This document shows positions 11,048-22,057 of a stretch of DNA of 64,000 nucleotides, in pieces; position 1 is the first letter of the stretch; each line of letters begins with the position of its first letter. The DNA comes from Limnanthes douglasii subsp. nivea (taxonomy: Eukaryota; Streptophyta; Magnoliopsida; Brassicales; Limnanthaceae): assembly GCA_036936605.1 (NCBI GenBank), contig JAUPFV010000001.1, positions 166,556,643 through 166,620,642 on the forward strand, read 5' to 3'. A program made the position numbers and the translations under genes. Below the pieces are notes generated by a model. The model searched no databases, had not been told where the DNA came from, and was given only the letters and a program-made list of their open reading frames with translations.

Positions 11048-12609
11048 AAATTTTGAGGCGTTACAAACTTCGTCGAAAATATGCCAAAGACAATAGGGAA
11101 ACACATTGCATCCATCCTTTCAACATATCAACTTTCTTAACAGCCACCTGTGGAGAATCAATGTGAGAGCTGCTCTCCTTGAGAATCTGATGAAGCCACC
11201 CAATCTGATGCATGATGTCAAAAGGCTTGTAGCCTCTGATTGCAAATTGTTTCTGCATATTCGAAACAAATCGGATAGCCATTTTCCTTAGAAAGCGAAG
11301 GGAAAAAAGAATAAAAAAACAGCTAGAACATTTAGTGGTAGCCCTTCAGAAACTCCGATGCCGGCAAAGTCGAAGAGAAAAAAACAGTTAAGAACCTCCT
11401 CATTATCGAAGAGGGAGAAGAAGTTGAGCCTTCTCTAAAAAGCAAGAAGACATATGTCTTCACAAAAAAGAAGAGCACAACTAAAACAATCCTCCAAAGA
11501 GAGCAAAAAATAAAGTTGTACAAACCGTTGAAGAGTTGTCTTTGGATGCTGATGAAGTTGTTGTTTTGGAAGATCACAAAAAAAAAAATGAAACAAGTGT
11601 AAAGAGGGAGGCACTCAACAAAGAGAGGCTGATGCAGATAATGATCGAGATGATGATCACTTTGACCCTGATATCTTTATCAACCTCGATAAATCGAAAG
11701 AACTTGATAGAGATGACGATCCATTTGTTCAAGAATTCCAGGACCAACTGCAAAATTATGGGAAAAAATCTACTCATGTTCTTTTAGAGGCAACTTCACA
11801 AGAAATCTCTTTGCCTCCATCCTCCTCTGCCCTCATGCCTTTTCGTAGCCCAATGGTCATACCTGCCGAAGAGCCATCCGAAGAAGTTAAGTTTTCTCTT
11901 GAACCATTTTCGAATCTTGGCGCTGCAACACAAAAATTAACCCAAAAATTGAATCTGCTCAAAGTTGGTTAAATAATATGACAAAAGAGATGGTTCACCA
12001 TAACAAAATCGTTGTTACCGAAAAAATAAGGGAAATCTTTGGTGACATTGTGGAAAACATTTCCATAGATTTCAATTAGCCAAATTAGAATTCATCAAAG
12101 GGCTTATCTATCTCAAGAATTACCTTAGAGATGTGCACCGGATGGAAACAGAAGAGATCAATACTTCTCACCAAAATGAGGTAGAACAGCTTAAATATAA
12201 GCACTCTGAAAAATTAGCTACAGAGAACCAATAATCTGCTGATCTTAAACTTTCACTCAACAAAAGTGAAGATGAGAAGAAAAAATTGATAGAGAACATA
12301 AATACTCTCAAAGATCAATTCAACAAAGAGAATAGGCCTGCTATTATTGTTGTTTAGAACGAATGTGGAACAGACATGTTAGCAACCATAAAAAATTCCG
12401 AAGAGCAAAAATCTATTAATCTTCTTTGCGAAATTCATGCCACATTTTCTAAGACTAACCTCTTCAAATTTTAAGAGCAGATTCCTATCGAAAGTCACCC
12501 CAGCAGAGCTTTTGATCATGTTCCTAGCTCTTCATTCGAAGAAGTGGAATAAAAAAAAAGTGTTTCTAATCAAGGGAAATCTTCTAAAGAAAGCTCGTAT
12601 GACAAATAA
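11048..12609 (+). pseudogene. aORF of element III, exon 2
   Basis: It begins KILRRYKLRRKYAKDN, matching QISKRYSTRREAAKDIF in element I. Several stops follow. A lysine-rich basic region lies at 11290-11530 (KSKRKKTVK and KKKSTTK), then an acidic Asp-rich block near 11640-11720 and a Lys/Glu-rich stretch likely to be coiled coil at 12080-12330. The C-terminal tail RAFDHVPSSS near 12510 matches KAFDPVPSSS in element I, and a final stop falls at 12607-12609. The basic region looks like a nuclear-localisation or nucleic-acid-binding segment; that is inference. Confidence 0.6.
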
Positions 12610-13324
12610 CTTTGGTATCTCTTTTTTTGTACCTGTCATTCAAATGTTGTAGAATGACTTGTTTTTGGTAGACTCTTTTTTATTGGCATTTAAAAACCTA
12701 TTATGTTATCATCAAATTAAATTTAATGCATAAAGGATTTGTTTCTCCTGTACTCCTATTATTTCCTTATTTTTTTTAAACTTACAAGTCATGATCACCT
12801 CGAAATATAACTTATATCATAACTAAACATATAATTTTTGAAGTAACAATACTTCATTTGTTTGTTTCAAGAATGTTAACACCTTAAATACAAATAATAC
12901 ACTTATAAAATGTGATACTTCGAATAATATTGTGTGTTTAAAGAACGTAGCACTTCAAATAGTATAGTTCATTTAGAGAACGTAGCCCTTCGAATATGGT
13001 AGTGCGTTTAAAGAACATAACATTTTGAATATGGTATTGCGTTTAAAGAACGTAGCACTTCGATTATGATTGTGTCCATTGAAAAGTGTGTTCAACACTT
13101 CGGAATAATTAATCTTGGTTAACTTCAAAGATGAGCAGTCTTTGACTAGTTACAAAAATTATTTAAATAAGCATACGTAAATAACCATTGGCCAAAAAGT
13201 TTTTTTGTTGATAGCTTCAAATATTTTCATAGCACCTCATTAAAAATTTATTGGGCTAACAGGGTAGGAAAGAGTATGTTACTTATTTAAAAAAGAACAA
13301 TTTCAATTAAAAATAGTCATTTCT
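12610..13324. other. Pol-aORF convergent spacer of element III
   Basis: This 715-bp stretch lies between the end of the antisense gene and the end of pol, which face each other. It holds a 35-bp tandem repeat array (separate entry) and the word ccattggccaaaaag near 13187. That word also occurs as ggccaatggttg in the spacers of elements I and II. It may contain 3' ends of both transcripts; this was not shown. Confidence 0.5.
12870..13100. repeat. 35-bp minisatellite in element III spacer
   Basis: Units built on gtttaaagaacgtagcac recur at 35-bp spacing; the gaacg/gaaca word starts at 12943, 12978, 13013 and 13048, with two more decayed units before. The same unit, in inverted orientation relative to the window, forms the array at 41215-41400 in element II. 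Confidence 0.8.
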
Positions 13325-14580
13325 AGTATAATTTTAGATGTTGTATATTCCAAGGATGTTGAAGCATCCTCATATGCTCGTGATACATGAGATAAGAACG
13401 TGGCTTTATTTTTTCCACAACCATATAGGGACCCTTCCAATTTGGGGCCATCTTACCGAGGCTATTTTCCTTAGTATGGAGGAATACCTTTCTTAAAACT
13501 TTATCAAAAACCTTGAAATATCTTTTTCTTACCTTCGAATTATATATATACTCCTGATTAGAGTCTGATACTGAATCATATTTAAGTATTCAAGTGAGCT
13601 TTGGCTCTTTTTTCCTCAACCAAATCCAAATGTCCTTGTTTTGCTTCGTCATTCAGGTTCTCGGAATATTGAGTTATTCTAAAAGAAGGTAATGTAGATT
13701 CTATAGGACTAACAACATCCATCCCATATGTTAAGGCAACAAGAGATTCTTTAGTAGTCTCTCTAGGAGTTGTTCGATAAACCCATAACACCTCCTACAA
13801 ATAGTTAGGCCATTTCCCTACAGCCCCTGTCAAATTCTTCTTTAAACCTTCCAAAATAGATCTTTTTATCACCTCTCCCTAGCCATTTACTTGGGGATGA
13901 AAATGTATGGATAAACATTGTGTTATCTCCCTCGAAGAAAAAAAACCACTTATTTTTTTATTAAATTGAGGACCGTTATCCGTGGTAATTTTTTGAGGTA
14001 CCCCAAAGCGACAACAAATACTATTTACAATGAACTTAATTACATAATTATTTTTTGTTCGAGAGAATGGTTCATGTATCTAGCCGACTTAATAAAATAC
14101 TCTACTACCACAATAATCAATTGGCATCCTCCAAAAGCCATTAGCAAATGTCCCATTATGAATAGAGTTGGAAAATATTTGACAGGAGTGGAACTGCTCA
14201 TTTATGAATAGAGTTGGAAAATATTTGACAAGTATCATAACATGGAACTGGATTCTTAGCATCGTTAATAATCGAAGGCCAATAATACTCTGTCAGCAAA
14301 ACTCGAGGCGTCAATGCCTTGAACACGCAATGTGTTGAACCTCTCCATCATGCGATTGTGATATAATTTCATGTGATTCATGTTTGGTCAAGAATCACAA
14401 TAATGGCCTACTCAATGCCTTTTTGTACAAAACCCCATCTAATACCATATAGCCATATGTTTTACCCCTGAGCTTCTTGGGTAATTGTATATCCTGAGGC
14501 AACGTTCCTTTTAACAAATAATTTAAAATATCAATTCTCCAATCACCTCGAATTGTATATGAAATGACGAATACCTCCTC
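13325..14580 (-). pseudogene. Integrase region of element III
   Basis: Reading from 14580 to 13325, the core keeps ITTDNGPQFN (second catalytic Asp, near 13985). A Glu remains in GEVIKRSILE, but a stop precedes it. WVYRTTPRETT and YGMDVVSPIES (near 13780-13690) follow, then the C-terminal APNW and HPWN words near 13455-13355. These are the blocks of a Ty3/gypsy integrase that joins cDNA ends to host DNA. A 28-bp direct duplication at 14157/14203 and several stops and frameshifts inactivate it. Confidence 0.7.
14157..14230. repeat. 28-bp direct duplication in element III integrase
   Basis: The word tatgaatagagttggaaaat plus eight further bases occurs at 14157-14184 and again, identically, at 14203-14230. 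Identity of the copies suggests a later event than the rest of the decay. Confidence 0.8.
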
Positions 14581-14639
14581 AATGTATTTATATTAATCTA
14601 AACGGGTTAAAATAAAAGCACTCTCCTGTAATAGAATCC

Positions 14640-15490
14640 AAGGGTATTCTTCTGTGTAAGCCATGGTTGCCAGAGAATAAACAACTGTATTGTCTCCTCG
14701 ACTACTATGCTCTATGGTAACATGATCAAACAGAAGATTCAAAATCCGAAGCTCTTGAAGATATACAATTTAACGGTCCGTTTTGGCATTGAAAATTCCA
14801 TCCACTTGATTTACTATTAACTGGAGTGTGTTTCTGCAAGAATAGAAGTTTCCCCACAGATGTTCACAATCCTTAAACCAGCTAATGCAGCTTCATATTC
14901 AGCTTCATTATTTGATGCATGAAAACAAAACTTAATAGATTGAAACATTGTTTCCCCAGATGGAGCAATCAGTTGAACTCCAGTACTGCATCTTACAATG
15001 ATAGAACCCCCATAATTTCAAACTATTCATATCGAACTCCTTGGAAAAACTCATTGTTCATATCTTCGTATAATCTACTTGAATGGATTTTGACAAGAAA
15101 ATCTGCTGAGGCTTAGGCCTTGATAGCCATTCTAAGTGAAAAGATGATGTCAAAATCTTCCAACTCAACTGACCAGTTAGTCATCCTACCAGGAATATCG
15201 GGGCGTTGTAAAACATTTTTCACTGGGAATGAAGTTTGAACCTCAATAGTGTGGTCTTGAAAATAGGGGTGCATCTTCCTCGCAGCCACTACTAAAGCTA
15301 AAGCCAATTTTTTGAGCTTCAAGTACCTTTTTTCTGCTGCTACCAGACGCTTACTGACATAATATAACGACTTCGAAATTCCCAAATCTTCACTTATCAA
15401 CACAACACTTACCGCAATATCTGATACAACAATATACAAATAGAACTGGTCTGCAATTCGAGGCTTGGACATTATTTCTAGTGATGACAA
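14640..15490 (-). pseudogene. RNase H and archaeal-type RNase H of element III
   Basis: The open part 15490-15113 holds LYIVVSDIAVSVVLI, LYYVSKRLVAAEKRYLKLKK and MTNWSVELEDFDI, the RT-linked RNase H domain of Ty3/gypsy pol. Downstream, near 14930-14890, ASNNEAEYEAALAGL appears, followed near 14690-14650 by a Y-S-L-A-T-M-A block. These belong to the second, archaeal-type RNase H that is characteristic of Tat elements. Stops and frameshifts separate the parts. Confidence 0.75.
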
Positions 15491-16600
15491 TAATTCTTTA
15501 ATGCTTAAAAACGCTGCTTCACATTCCGAGGTCCACTCAAAATGTTTTGGTCTTCATAACACTTGAAAGAAAAGGAAACATTTATAAAAAATCTAGAAAT
15601 GAATCTATTAAGAACAACTAACCTTCTTGTTAAAATTTGTACTTCTTTCATATTTCGAAGGGATGTCATTGATACCAAAGCTTTTGGTTGTTTTGAGTTA
15701 GAGTCTATTTCATTTTCATTGATAAGATAACCAAAAAACGTTCATGATCGAACTCCAAAGGTACAAATATCATGATTTACGTTTAGCCTAATTTCCCTTA
15801 AATTCAAAAAAGTCTAATTCGTTTTCCAAGTGTGCATCATCTGTTAAGATATTAACTACTATGTCATCAATATATACCTCCATATTTATTCCGATATGAA
15901 AATTGAAGGCTTTAATCATTTACCTATGATATGTTTCTCCAATATTATTTATACCAAAAAACGTAACCCTATAACAATGTAAGCCTCGATATGTGATACA
16001 TGTGGTAGTCTATTGATCCTTTGGATCCATTTTAATTTGATTATACCCTAGAAATGCATCTATAAAGTTCAAAATTTAATTTCCCGAAGTGGAATCAATC
16101 AATTGGTATATTCGTGGAACGGGGAATAGATCTTTTATGCAAGCTGGATTCAGATTTATGAAGTCGATGCATATTCTCTATTTCCCATTCTTTTTTTTAA
16201 CCACCACTGGGGTTGCTATCCACAAACGATATTGTGACTCCCTTATATGTTCGACATTTGGTAAACGATCTACCTCAAAAACGATTGCTTTTACTTTCTC
16301 AAAAGAAAAAACATGCTTATTTTGTATAACATGTTTAACCTTCGGATTAATTGCTAGGCTATGACATAAACTTTGACTAGAACTCCTACCACATCTTCTC
16401 TTTTCCAAGCAATAATATCCAAATTGTGAAACAAAAAATTTAACAACTGCTGTCGTAAAACTAGGGTCAGTAAGGTTCCTATTCGAAGTACGTTTCCACC
16501 AGGAAAAGCATATTCCTCTATATTTTCAATTATTTTTAAAGAAACAGGGGGTTCCCTTGGATTGTCAACCCCCTCCTGGAGACCTGAGGTTAACTCCCCT
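15491..16600 (-). pseudogene. Reverse transcriptase of element III
   Basis: The N-terminal part (16408-16178) reads AINPKVKHVIQNK, HIRESQYRLWIATPVVVKKKNGK, the conserved start of Tat-type RT. The polymerase box NMEVYIDDIVV is seen near 15880-15850, so both active-site aspartates remain. In-frame stops and frameshifts between these break the gene. Upstream, gag joins directly to the post-protease segment, so the protease is absent. Confidence 0.7.
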
Positions 16601-17734
16601 GATTGTTATTCATCCGTTCTATCACCACCGTTTGACCCCCGAATTCTATCACAACTGATTGTTATTCATCCATTCTATGTACATTATATAATGGTATATC
16701 TATTTGCCCGCATATATTTGCTTCCTAAAAATTGTCTTGGGAAAGCTGTGTAAAAATATCTAAAATTAGAAATGGACCCCTTAAGAATCCTATAATACCA
16801 CATTAAGCATGTTCCTTTGAAATTGTTGGCGAAATCTCTACAAAACAACCTGTCATTTTCTTTGAAATTCATCATGTAATTTTAAAATTGTTTAATATGG
16901 TCATCGGGGTCTTGCATCCCATCGAATTTCTCAACCTTCGAGATATCAAACCCCTTCCGAATAAGGAGAATCTAAATTGTAAAAGGAGAATCTCTCCAGC
17001 CAACTCCTTGAACATTTTGATTGTTATTCATAGTTCCCATCACAAAGTATAAATTTTGATCATCGGTCACATTGTACTGGTTCAATTTGTTTCCTTCACA
17101 TCATTCAGCTTCCTTCAAGCATCGTGGTATAATTTCCTTTCTAACTTTGTATTCCTTTGGTTATTTCCGAGGTCGACCTATTTCTTCTTTTGAAGACCCT
17201 TGATACCTCTTAAATTCAGATAATGAACTTTCTATTTCCTCCTTACTGGATGTAATATACCTTTGTTTGTGTTTTTTCTCTTTTTATGAAGTATGAAGCT
17301 CTCTATAGGATTCAAAGTGTGCTTTTTTCCGATCATTTCCAACCTGGCCAGTTGTGCAAGATTGATCAGACTTATCGCCAGTCTTATTTTTATCATCCAA
17401 CCATCTCACCTCTGATTTCGGCCTAGGTGATTGAATTTCTTGTTCTCTATAATCATACTTCTAATTCAGAGCTGTAATTTTGTCTTGTAGTTGATTCATT
17501 TGCACTTCAATATCCGACTAGATTTTTCGAACTGGATTTAGATTCCTCCTGCTATCATCCTCTCTTTGCAAATTATGTTTTAATGTTTCAACGTCTGCTC
17601 GAACAAATGGTTTATTATTCGTTTCTTGGATTGATTGTTGATCAAAACAATTCTTTGAACATGAACAAGAAAAAGAAATCAAACGGGAACAATCTAGGCA
17701 CCAATCGTGATCGTCCGCAGTGGAGTTTCCAATT
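16601..17734 (-). pseudogene. gag of element III, broken
   Basis: The segment 16875-16684 (MMNFKENDRLFCRDF, then LMWYYRILKGSISNF) matches the capsid-type retrotransposon gag domain of element I at 22800-22940. The N-terminal part at about 17600-17000 is charged and likely helical, with stops. No CCHC knuckle or aspartic protease follows before RT. Compared with element I, roughly 1.3-1.5 kb is missing here. In active elements gag forms the cytoplasmic particle. Confidence 0.7.
17714..17733 (-). promoter_or_regulatory. Primer-binding site of element III, mutated
   Basis: Directly inside the right LTR the minus strand reads ATTGGAAACTCCACTGCGGA. It aligns with TTGGCGACTCC of elements I and IV with CG changed to AA. 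It is the expected tRNA-Arg type site, now damaged. Confidence 0.55.
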
Positions 17735-17966
17735 TGATAGTGATGTATTGATCTCAAAAGTCAGAATCATTTCTTAGTTCAACCTTGGCCTTTATATATA
17801 GGTGCAAAGACTTAAGCATAACTGAAACAATTACATAAAAGGGTCTAATTACATATTAGTCGCTCACTAATACATAACGCCCTAAATTTATCCTATGATT
17901 ATACAATCTATCATAAAATGTTTTATTCTTTTACATTTTGATCCCCAAAGTTTCATTTCCTTATCA
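17735..17966 (-). repeat. Element III 5' LTR (right copy), internally deleted
   Basis: On the minus strand it opens TGATAAGGAAATG and closes CACTATCA. It aligns with 9416-9764 but lacks about 115 bp between two ATCTC words, leaving a single TTGATCTC junction. The TATA-like CACCTATATATAAAGG remains. Confidence 0.85.
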
Positions 17967-17971
17967 GTCGT
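17967..17971. repeat. Target-site duplication of element III, right copy
   Basis: GTCGT, identical to 9411-9415, directly follows the right LTR. Confidence 0.8.
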
Positions 17972-18624
17972 AGCTTTCACTGCATTTATCTTTTCTACTG
18001 ATCCATCATTGATCATGTTGAAGAAACTATGCCAGTTATATCGGCTAGACTTCAAAACGTCGTAGGGCTTGGTTATATTTCTTTTTCCTAGTCGAACTAT
18101 TATCAGGGACGTCTTCAACTTGGTTCGTACTTAAATTCTATTGCCTCGTTAAAAACTTTCATCGGACAAAACATACCTTGAGGATAAAAGGCTCTATCTT
18201 ATGAAAGGAAAATATTGCAGCTAACAATTAGTAGGTTGCTACGATGTTACCTGCTTCTTCGGCATGCTTCAAATATTTTGTTGGATATGGATGAGTAGCC
18301 CTCCTAGTCTTTGCTAAATGATGAAGTGAAGATAATATATAGTTTTACTTATTTTGTGCGAGTATGTTACGTCGTAGATTTCGTGAACCTTGTGTTGGAG
18401 AATTTACCGTATATCATTGGTGATTTTGTGTAGATGATTGAGCATGTAAGCAACAAAGTGGTGTTTGTTTTTCTTGTCGTGGGGGTCTCTATATATAGAC
18501 GATTAGAAGTAAACCTTAAAATTCTTGTAAGTGATTTGGTCGACCTTTGTGCTGCGAGGTGAGATGGCTAATATTTGTGTTTATTTTATATGCGTTGATC
18601 GGTTATGTCCTTACAAAATTGGGC

Positions 18625-18890
18625 TCAATATGGCCCATTGCGTAGCCTTGTAAGGGTATGTCAACCGGTTTATTCGCGGGAGTGACCAATTCGGCCTATT
18701 ACGTGGGCTTTATAAGCTTGGTTTAATACCAGTTCGCTTATTAATACCAGTACAAGGTATTGGGCTTAGTGTGGCCTCTTATGTAGCCTCAATAGGCGTG
18801 GCTAATTTTTTCGATCGTATTATTGGACTCAGTTGGTCCGTGCTCAGTGTCACCTAATGCGTAACCCGTAAGCGTGGTTAGTGACCCATT
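18625..18890. repeat. Degenerate ~60-80 bp tandem repeats
   Basis: Four copies of a motif like ggcccattgcgtagcc-taaggcgtgg start at 18632, 18693, 18773 and 18851. Spacing is 61, 80 and 78 bp. Each is preceded by a gggctcagtgt-like word. Confidence 0.6.
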
Positions 18891-18974
18891 CACATTTTTT
18901 AAGGATGTGGGAGAATATATAACAAATACTATTTCTGTAGCATGCAAATTGAAATCACTTTGCGTATGTTGCTC

Positions 18975-19165
18975 TATTATTATGGAGATCATTTGGCGTA
19001 TAGCAACTTATAGTATTTTTTAACACAGAGATGCAGAGTACTCGGCATATAGCCCTGTTTATAGTGGGGATGGAGATCATTTGGCCTATAACATTTTTTT
19101 ATTATAGAGATGAAGATAACATATCATTTCTATCGTGAAGATGGAAATCATGTGGCAAATAGCTT
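18975..19165. repeat. Degenerate ~40-60 bp tandem repeats
   Basis: The motif gagatcatttggcgtatagc recurs, with changes, near 18981, 19027, 19070 and 19143, with a weaker copy near 19102. It neighbours the previous array but has a different unit. Confidence 0.55.
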
Positions 19166-19540
19166 GAACAATATTTTGTAGGTTGAATTTTTCGAAGTTT
19201 AAGTTATAAAACAACGCCATTGACGAGGACTAAAACTTCTTTTGGAATATTAATTGGCGAAATCATACTAAATATTCACTAGAATATTGAAAATGTGTTT
19301 TAATTATTAAAAAATGCGCTTGCTTTCTTCATACGTCTTGTAATTCACTCAAAGTTGTGTTGCCACATACTTCCATTACTTTTCCTAAGACGGTCCACCA
19401 TTTTCTCATTCACAGCTTTGTACCATTCTAATATATTTTATTTAACATCTTGTCTTGATATAATTTATGAATTGTCCTTCGTATTTTACATGCATTGCAT
19501 TAAAAGCAATGAGAATTGTATTGAAAATTTCCTCTACCGT

Positions 19541-19810
19541 GATATTAGGATTGAAAAAAATCGTTTAGAGAAAAAAAAACAACAGAGAAAAGAAAGAAAA
19601 ATGTATAATAATATTATTATATATTGAGATCTTTTTAAATTTTAAGCTCAATTTCTATTTATAAGAGTTATACAAGACATTTCATCTCTCCTTATTTCTT
19701 TTTCTTTATATCAGTTACAGGATATTAATAATAAATGTGTCATAATATAACGTGAAATTACAAATATATTTATTATTATTATTCAAATAATATAAACAAA
19801 ATATTCTCTT
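19541..19810 (-). repeat. LTR-like fragment, probably minus strand
   Basis: Minus-strand reading gives TATA-like CTTATAAATAG (about 19665), followed by a C/T-rich leader, as in plant LTRs. Bases 19669-19790 resemble 9149-9270. No full LTR boundary, PBS or partner gene was identified. Confidence 0.35.
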
Positions 19811-20484
19811 ATCAATGAACGTCTTTTGGATAGGTGGGGTTTATATTTATAAAGTCGAAACATTATTTTTACTATATATTTTTTTATTTTTACAAATTTA
19901 AGGTAATTTTACATCTTTATATACCCATCTTAGTAGTATGTTTTTTTTTAAATGTCTTTAACTTTATCTAGTGCAATTTGTTTTTGCTATATCAGCCGAA
20001 GTATTTTGTCAATCGAGAGGTAATGGTAAATGATTGACTCATTAACTCTTGTAGCATGAATAAACTTCATGTAACAACATTGGAGTTAGATTATAAAAAA
20101 CAACACAACATGTGCTTGAACTCGTAATCTAGCTTAGTTTCTATCTTTAACAACTTCCCTTGTGTCTAGCTTTAAGTTAAAAGTATCACCAAATGGTGAT
20201 GTAAGATGATGTGTTTTTTATAGATTCATCAATATCCTCTTATTTGAACTTTGTTGGGGGTATTGTGTTCGTATTTTTCCCCCAACAAACTCTGCAATTT
20301 TTATCAGATAATGTTATTAGGGTAAAAAAATATCATATAACATTCATTTTCCAACCTTTGTTTGCTCTGAATGATCCTCATTCGGTTTCGAATGATAAAC
20401 TTAATGCACTAGTAAAAGAACGAACCTATAGCTTCCATCAAATCAAACCATATTCTTTTAAGGATGACAATATGCAAGATTAGG
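19811..20484. other. AT-rich stretch with one unassigned open frame
   Basis: A 90-codon plus-strand frame at 20211-20483 (start MFFIDSS, ending KDDNMQD) has no motif I recognise and ends one base before the MITE target duplication. It may be chance or a gene relic. The rest is AT-rich without features. Confidence 0.4.
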
Positions 20485-20493
20485 GCATCCATC

Positions 20494-20813
20494 GGGTTAA
20501 AAACACCACAGGTCCTCCATGTTTGTCATTTGTAACACATCAGTCCCTATTCTTTATCTCTGTAATAAACCGGTCCCTTATGTTTTAAAAACATAACAAA
20601 CGGCTCATTTTTTGAAAATTTGAGGGACCCGTTTATTACAAATTGAAAACCTGAGGGACCTGTTTGTTACAGACATGAAGGACCTATTTATTAAACAAAA
20701 TCTCTGTTTGTTATATTTTTAAAACATAGGATACCGGTTTATTACAGAGACAAAGAATAAGGACTGATGTGTTACAAGTGACAAACATGGAGGACCTGTA
20801 GTATTTTTTACCC
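20494..20813. mobile_element. MULE-type MITE, 320 bp
   Basis: Terminal inverted repeats of about 108 bp (left end gggttaaaaacaccacaggt, right end the complement of gggtaaaaaatactacaggt) with roughly 90% identity surround a centre of about 100 bp. The element is flanked by an exact 9-bp duplication GCATCCATC at 20485-20493 and 20814-20822. Long TIRs and a 9-bp duplication identify Mutator-like elements. It has no coding capacity and would need transposase from elsewhere. It is well preserved and therefore young relative to its surroundings. Confidence 0.9.
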
Positions 20814-20822
20814 GCATCCATC

Positions 20823-21596
20823 ACTATGACATAATTTTGACTGTCTTCTCGGTTTGTTCACTACCTATTGTGATTTACAGTTTACTATCACCTAAATAGT
20901 TGAGAAAAGGATTTGTGAATCCTACTAATTATTATTTTATTTTTCGATTTCATTTATTCCTTTTTTATGTACAGTTTGATATCAGCAATAATTAGACAGA
21001 ATATTGAATAATCGATTCCAAACTTCTGGATTTTCATCTTTCGGTAATGTCTTTGGCTTTTTTGCTTCTATTATGTTTGAAATAGAATATATATTATCAT
21101 TTCTAAAGTACCTAATTTGATATGGTTAATTTATGAGAGATTCCTTCAAAACTTGATTTTGTTGGGATCTATCTTCATCTTCTCCAGCATCTCACAAGAT
21201 TTTGGATGACTTTTGGAAATATTTGTTTCCAATACCACGAATACTCCAACATAAGAAAGATATTGGCATTTTGAAGAGTCCACTTGAGGTCTGGCGGACC
21301 CTTTGGCGTTGAGTGTTTTGGCAGAGAATATGCTTTTAAGTAGTTTAGAATTGATTTTTTAATTTTATTTCTCTTCATTTCCTAAAATACTTTGCAATCT
21401 TCTCTTGTTTCCATAGGTGAATGGAAGATGCCTATTAATTTGAGTTGATGAGAGGCAGGATCTGACCCTAGTTAGTGCAAGTCATATTTGTTGTCAGCAT
21501 TATTCAAGTTTCCAAAGTGTGGAGTGCTTCCATAATCTCCTCATCTCTGATTTCAGGTAAGAGTGTATCATTCTCTTGATAACTTGAAGTTGATAT
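20823..21596. other. AT-rich stretch before element I
   Basis: No gene was recognised. The minus-strand frame 21175-21378 has no known motif. Confidence 0.45.
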
Positions 21597-21956
21597 TGAT
21601 ATGGAAATAGAGTTTAATGACTAAATTGTAAATAATGTAAATTTAAGGATTTAATTGTAAGTGATGTGAGTTTTGTTCTTAATTCGTGACTGATGTAAGT
21701 TTTAAGAGATATTTGTAACTATGAATAATTACTGAGGACTAAATAGCAATTAGTCCATTTATTGTAACAGATTTCAGTTTGAGGATAAGTCTTAGCTCCT
21801 CTATATAAAGGGAAAAATACCTCCAATAAAGGGGTTCAACACTTTTACTTGGAAACTCATTAGTACTTGTGTTTCTCTCTCTAAATGCTCTCTAGCTGTT
21901 TCGCTCTCTAGAAATATTTCCTAAGCAATTTACTAAAGCAGAATTATAACTCATCA
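21597..21956 (+). repeat. Element I 5' LTR
   Basis: It opens TGATATGGAAATAGAG and closes AACTCATCA. It contains ctctatataaaggg near 21798 and aataaagggg near 21823. Its layout and many words match the LTRs of element IV. The start could alternatively be 21591, where another TGAT occurs. Confidence 0.75.
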
Positions 21957-21959
21957 AAT

Positions 21960-21969
21960 TGGCGACTCC
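21960..21969 (+). promoter_or_regulatory. Primer-binding site of element I, tRNA-Arg type
   Basis: The word tggcgactcc lies 3 bp after the LTR, identical to element IV. It would prime minus-strand cDNA synthesis. Confidence 0.7.
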
Positions 21970-22057
21970 ACTAAGGACATTGAATAAGAAGGATTATTTG
22001 ATAATTTTGTTCGAAATTGATACAATCTAATTGTATTCTTTGACTGAAATTCATACG

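Larger units (their letters stand above)
9416..17966 (-). mobile_element. Tat-like Ty3/gypsy element III, minus strand
   Basis: LTRs at 9416-9764 and 17735-17966 and a perfect GTCGT target duplication define the element. On the minus strand from the right come a primer-binding site, gag, RT, two RNase H domains and integrase. On the plus strand at 10018-12609 lies the antisense gene. The archaeal-type second RNase H domain and the antisense ORF mark the Tat lineage. The CCHC knuckle and protease are missing between gag and RT. Every coding part has stops or frameshifts. Confidence 0.85.
17972..19540. other. Unassigned region with tandem repeats
   Basis: The first 150 bp are open on the minus strand (LGKRNITKPYDVLKSSR and WHSFFNMIN) but I do not recognise the protein. 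A TATA-like ctatatatag lies at about 18491-18500. Two degenerate tandem repeat arrays follow (separate entries). The arrangement resembles the 3' part of a Tat-type element, with an antisense ORF end, a TATA box and a repeat-rich 3' UTR. That is only an inference. Confidence 0.4.
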
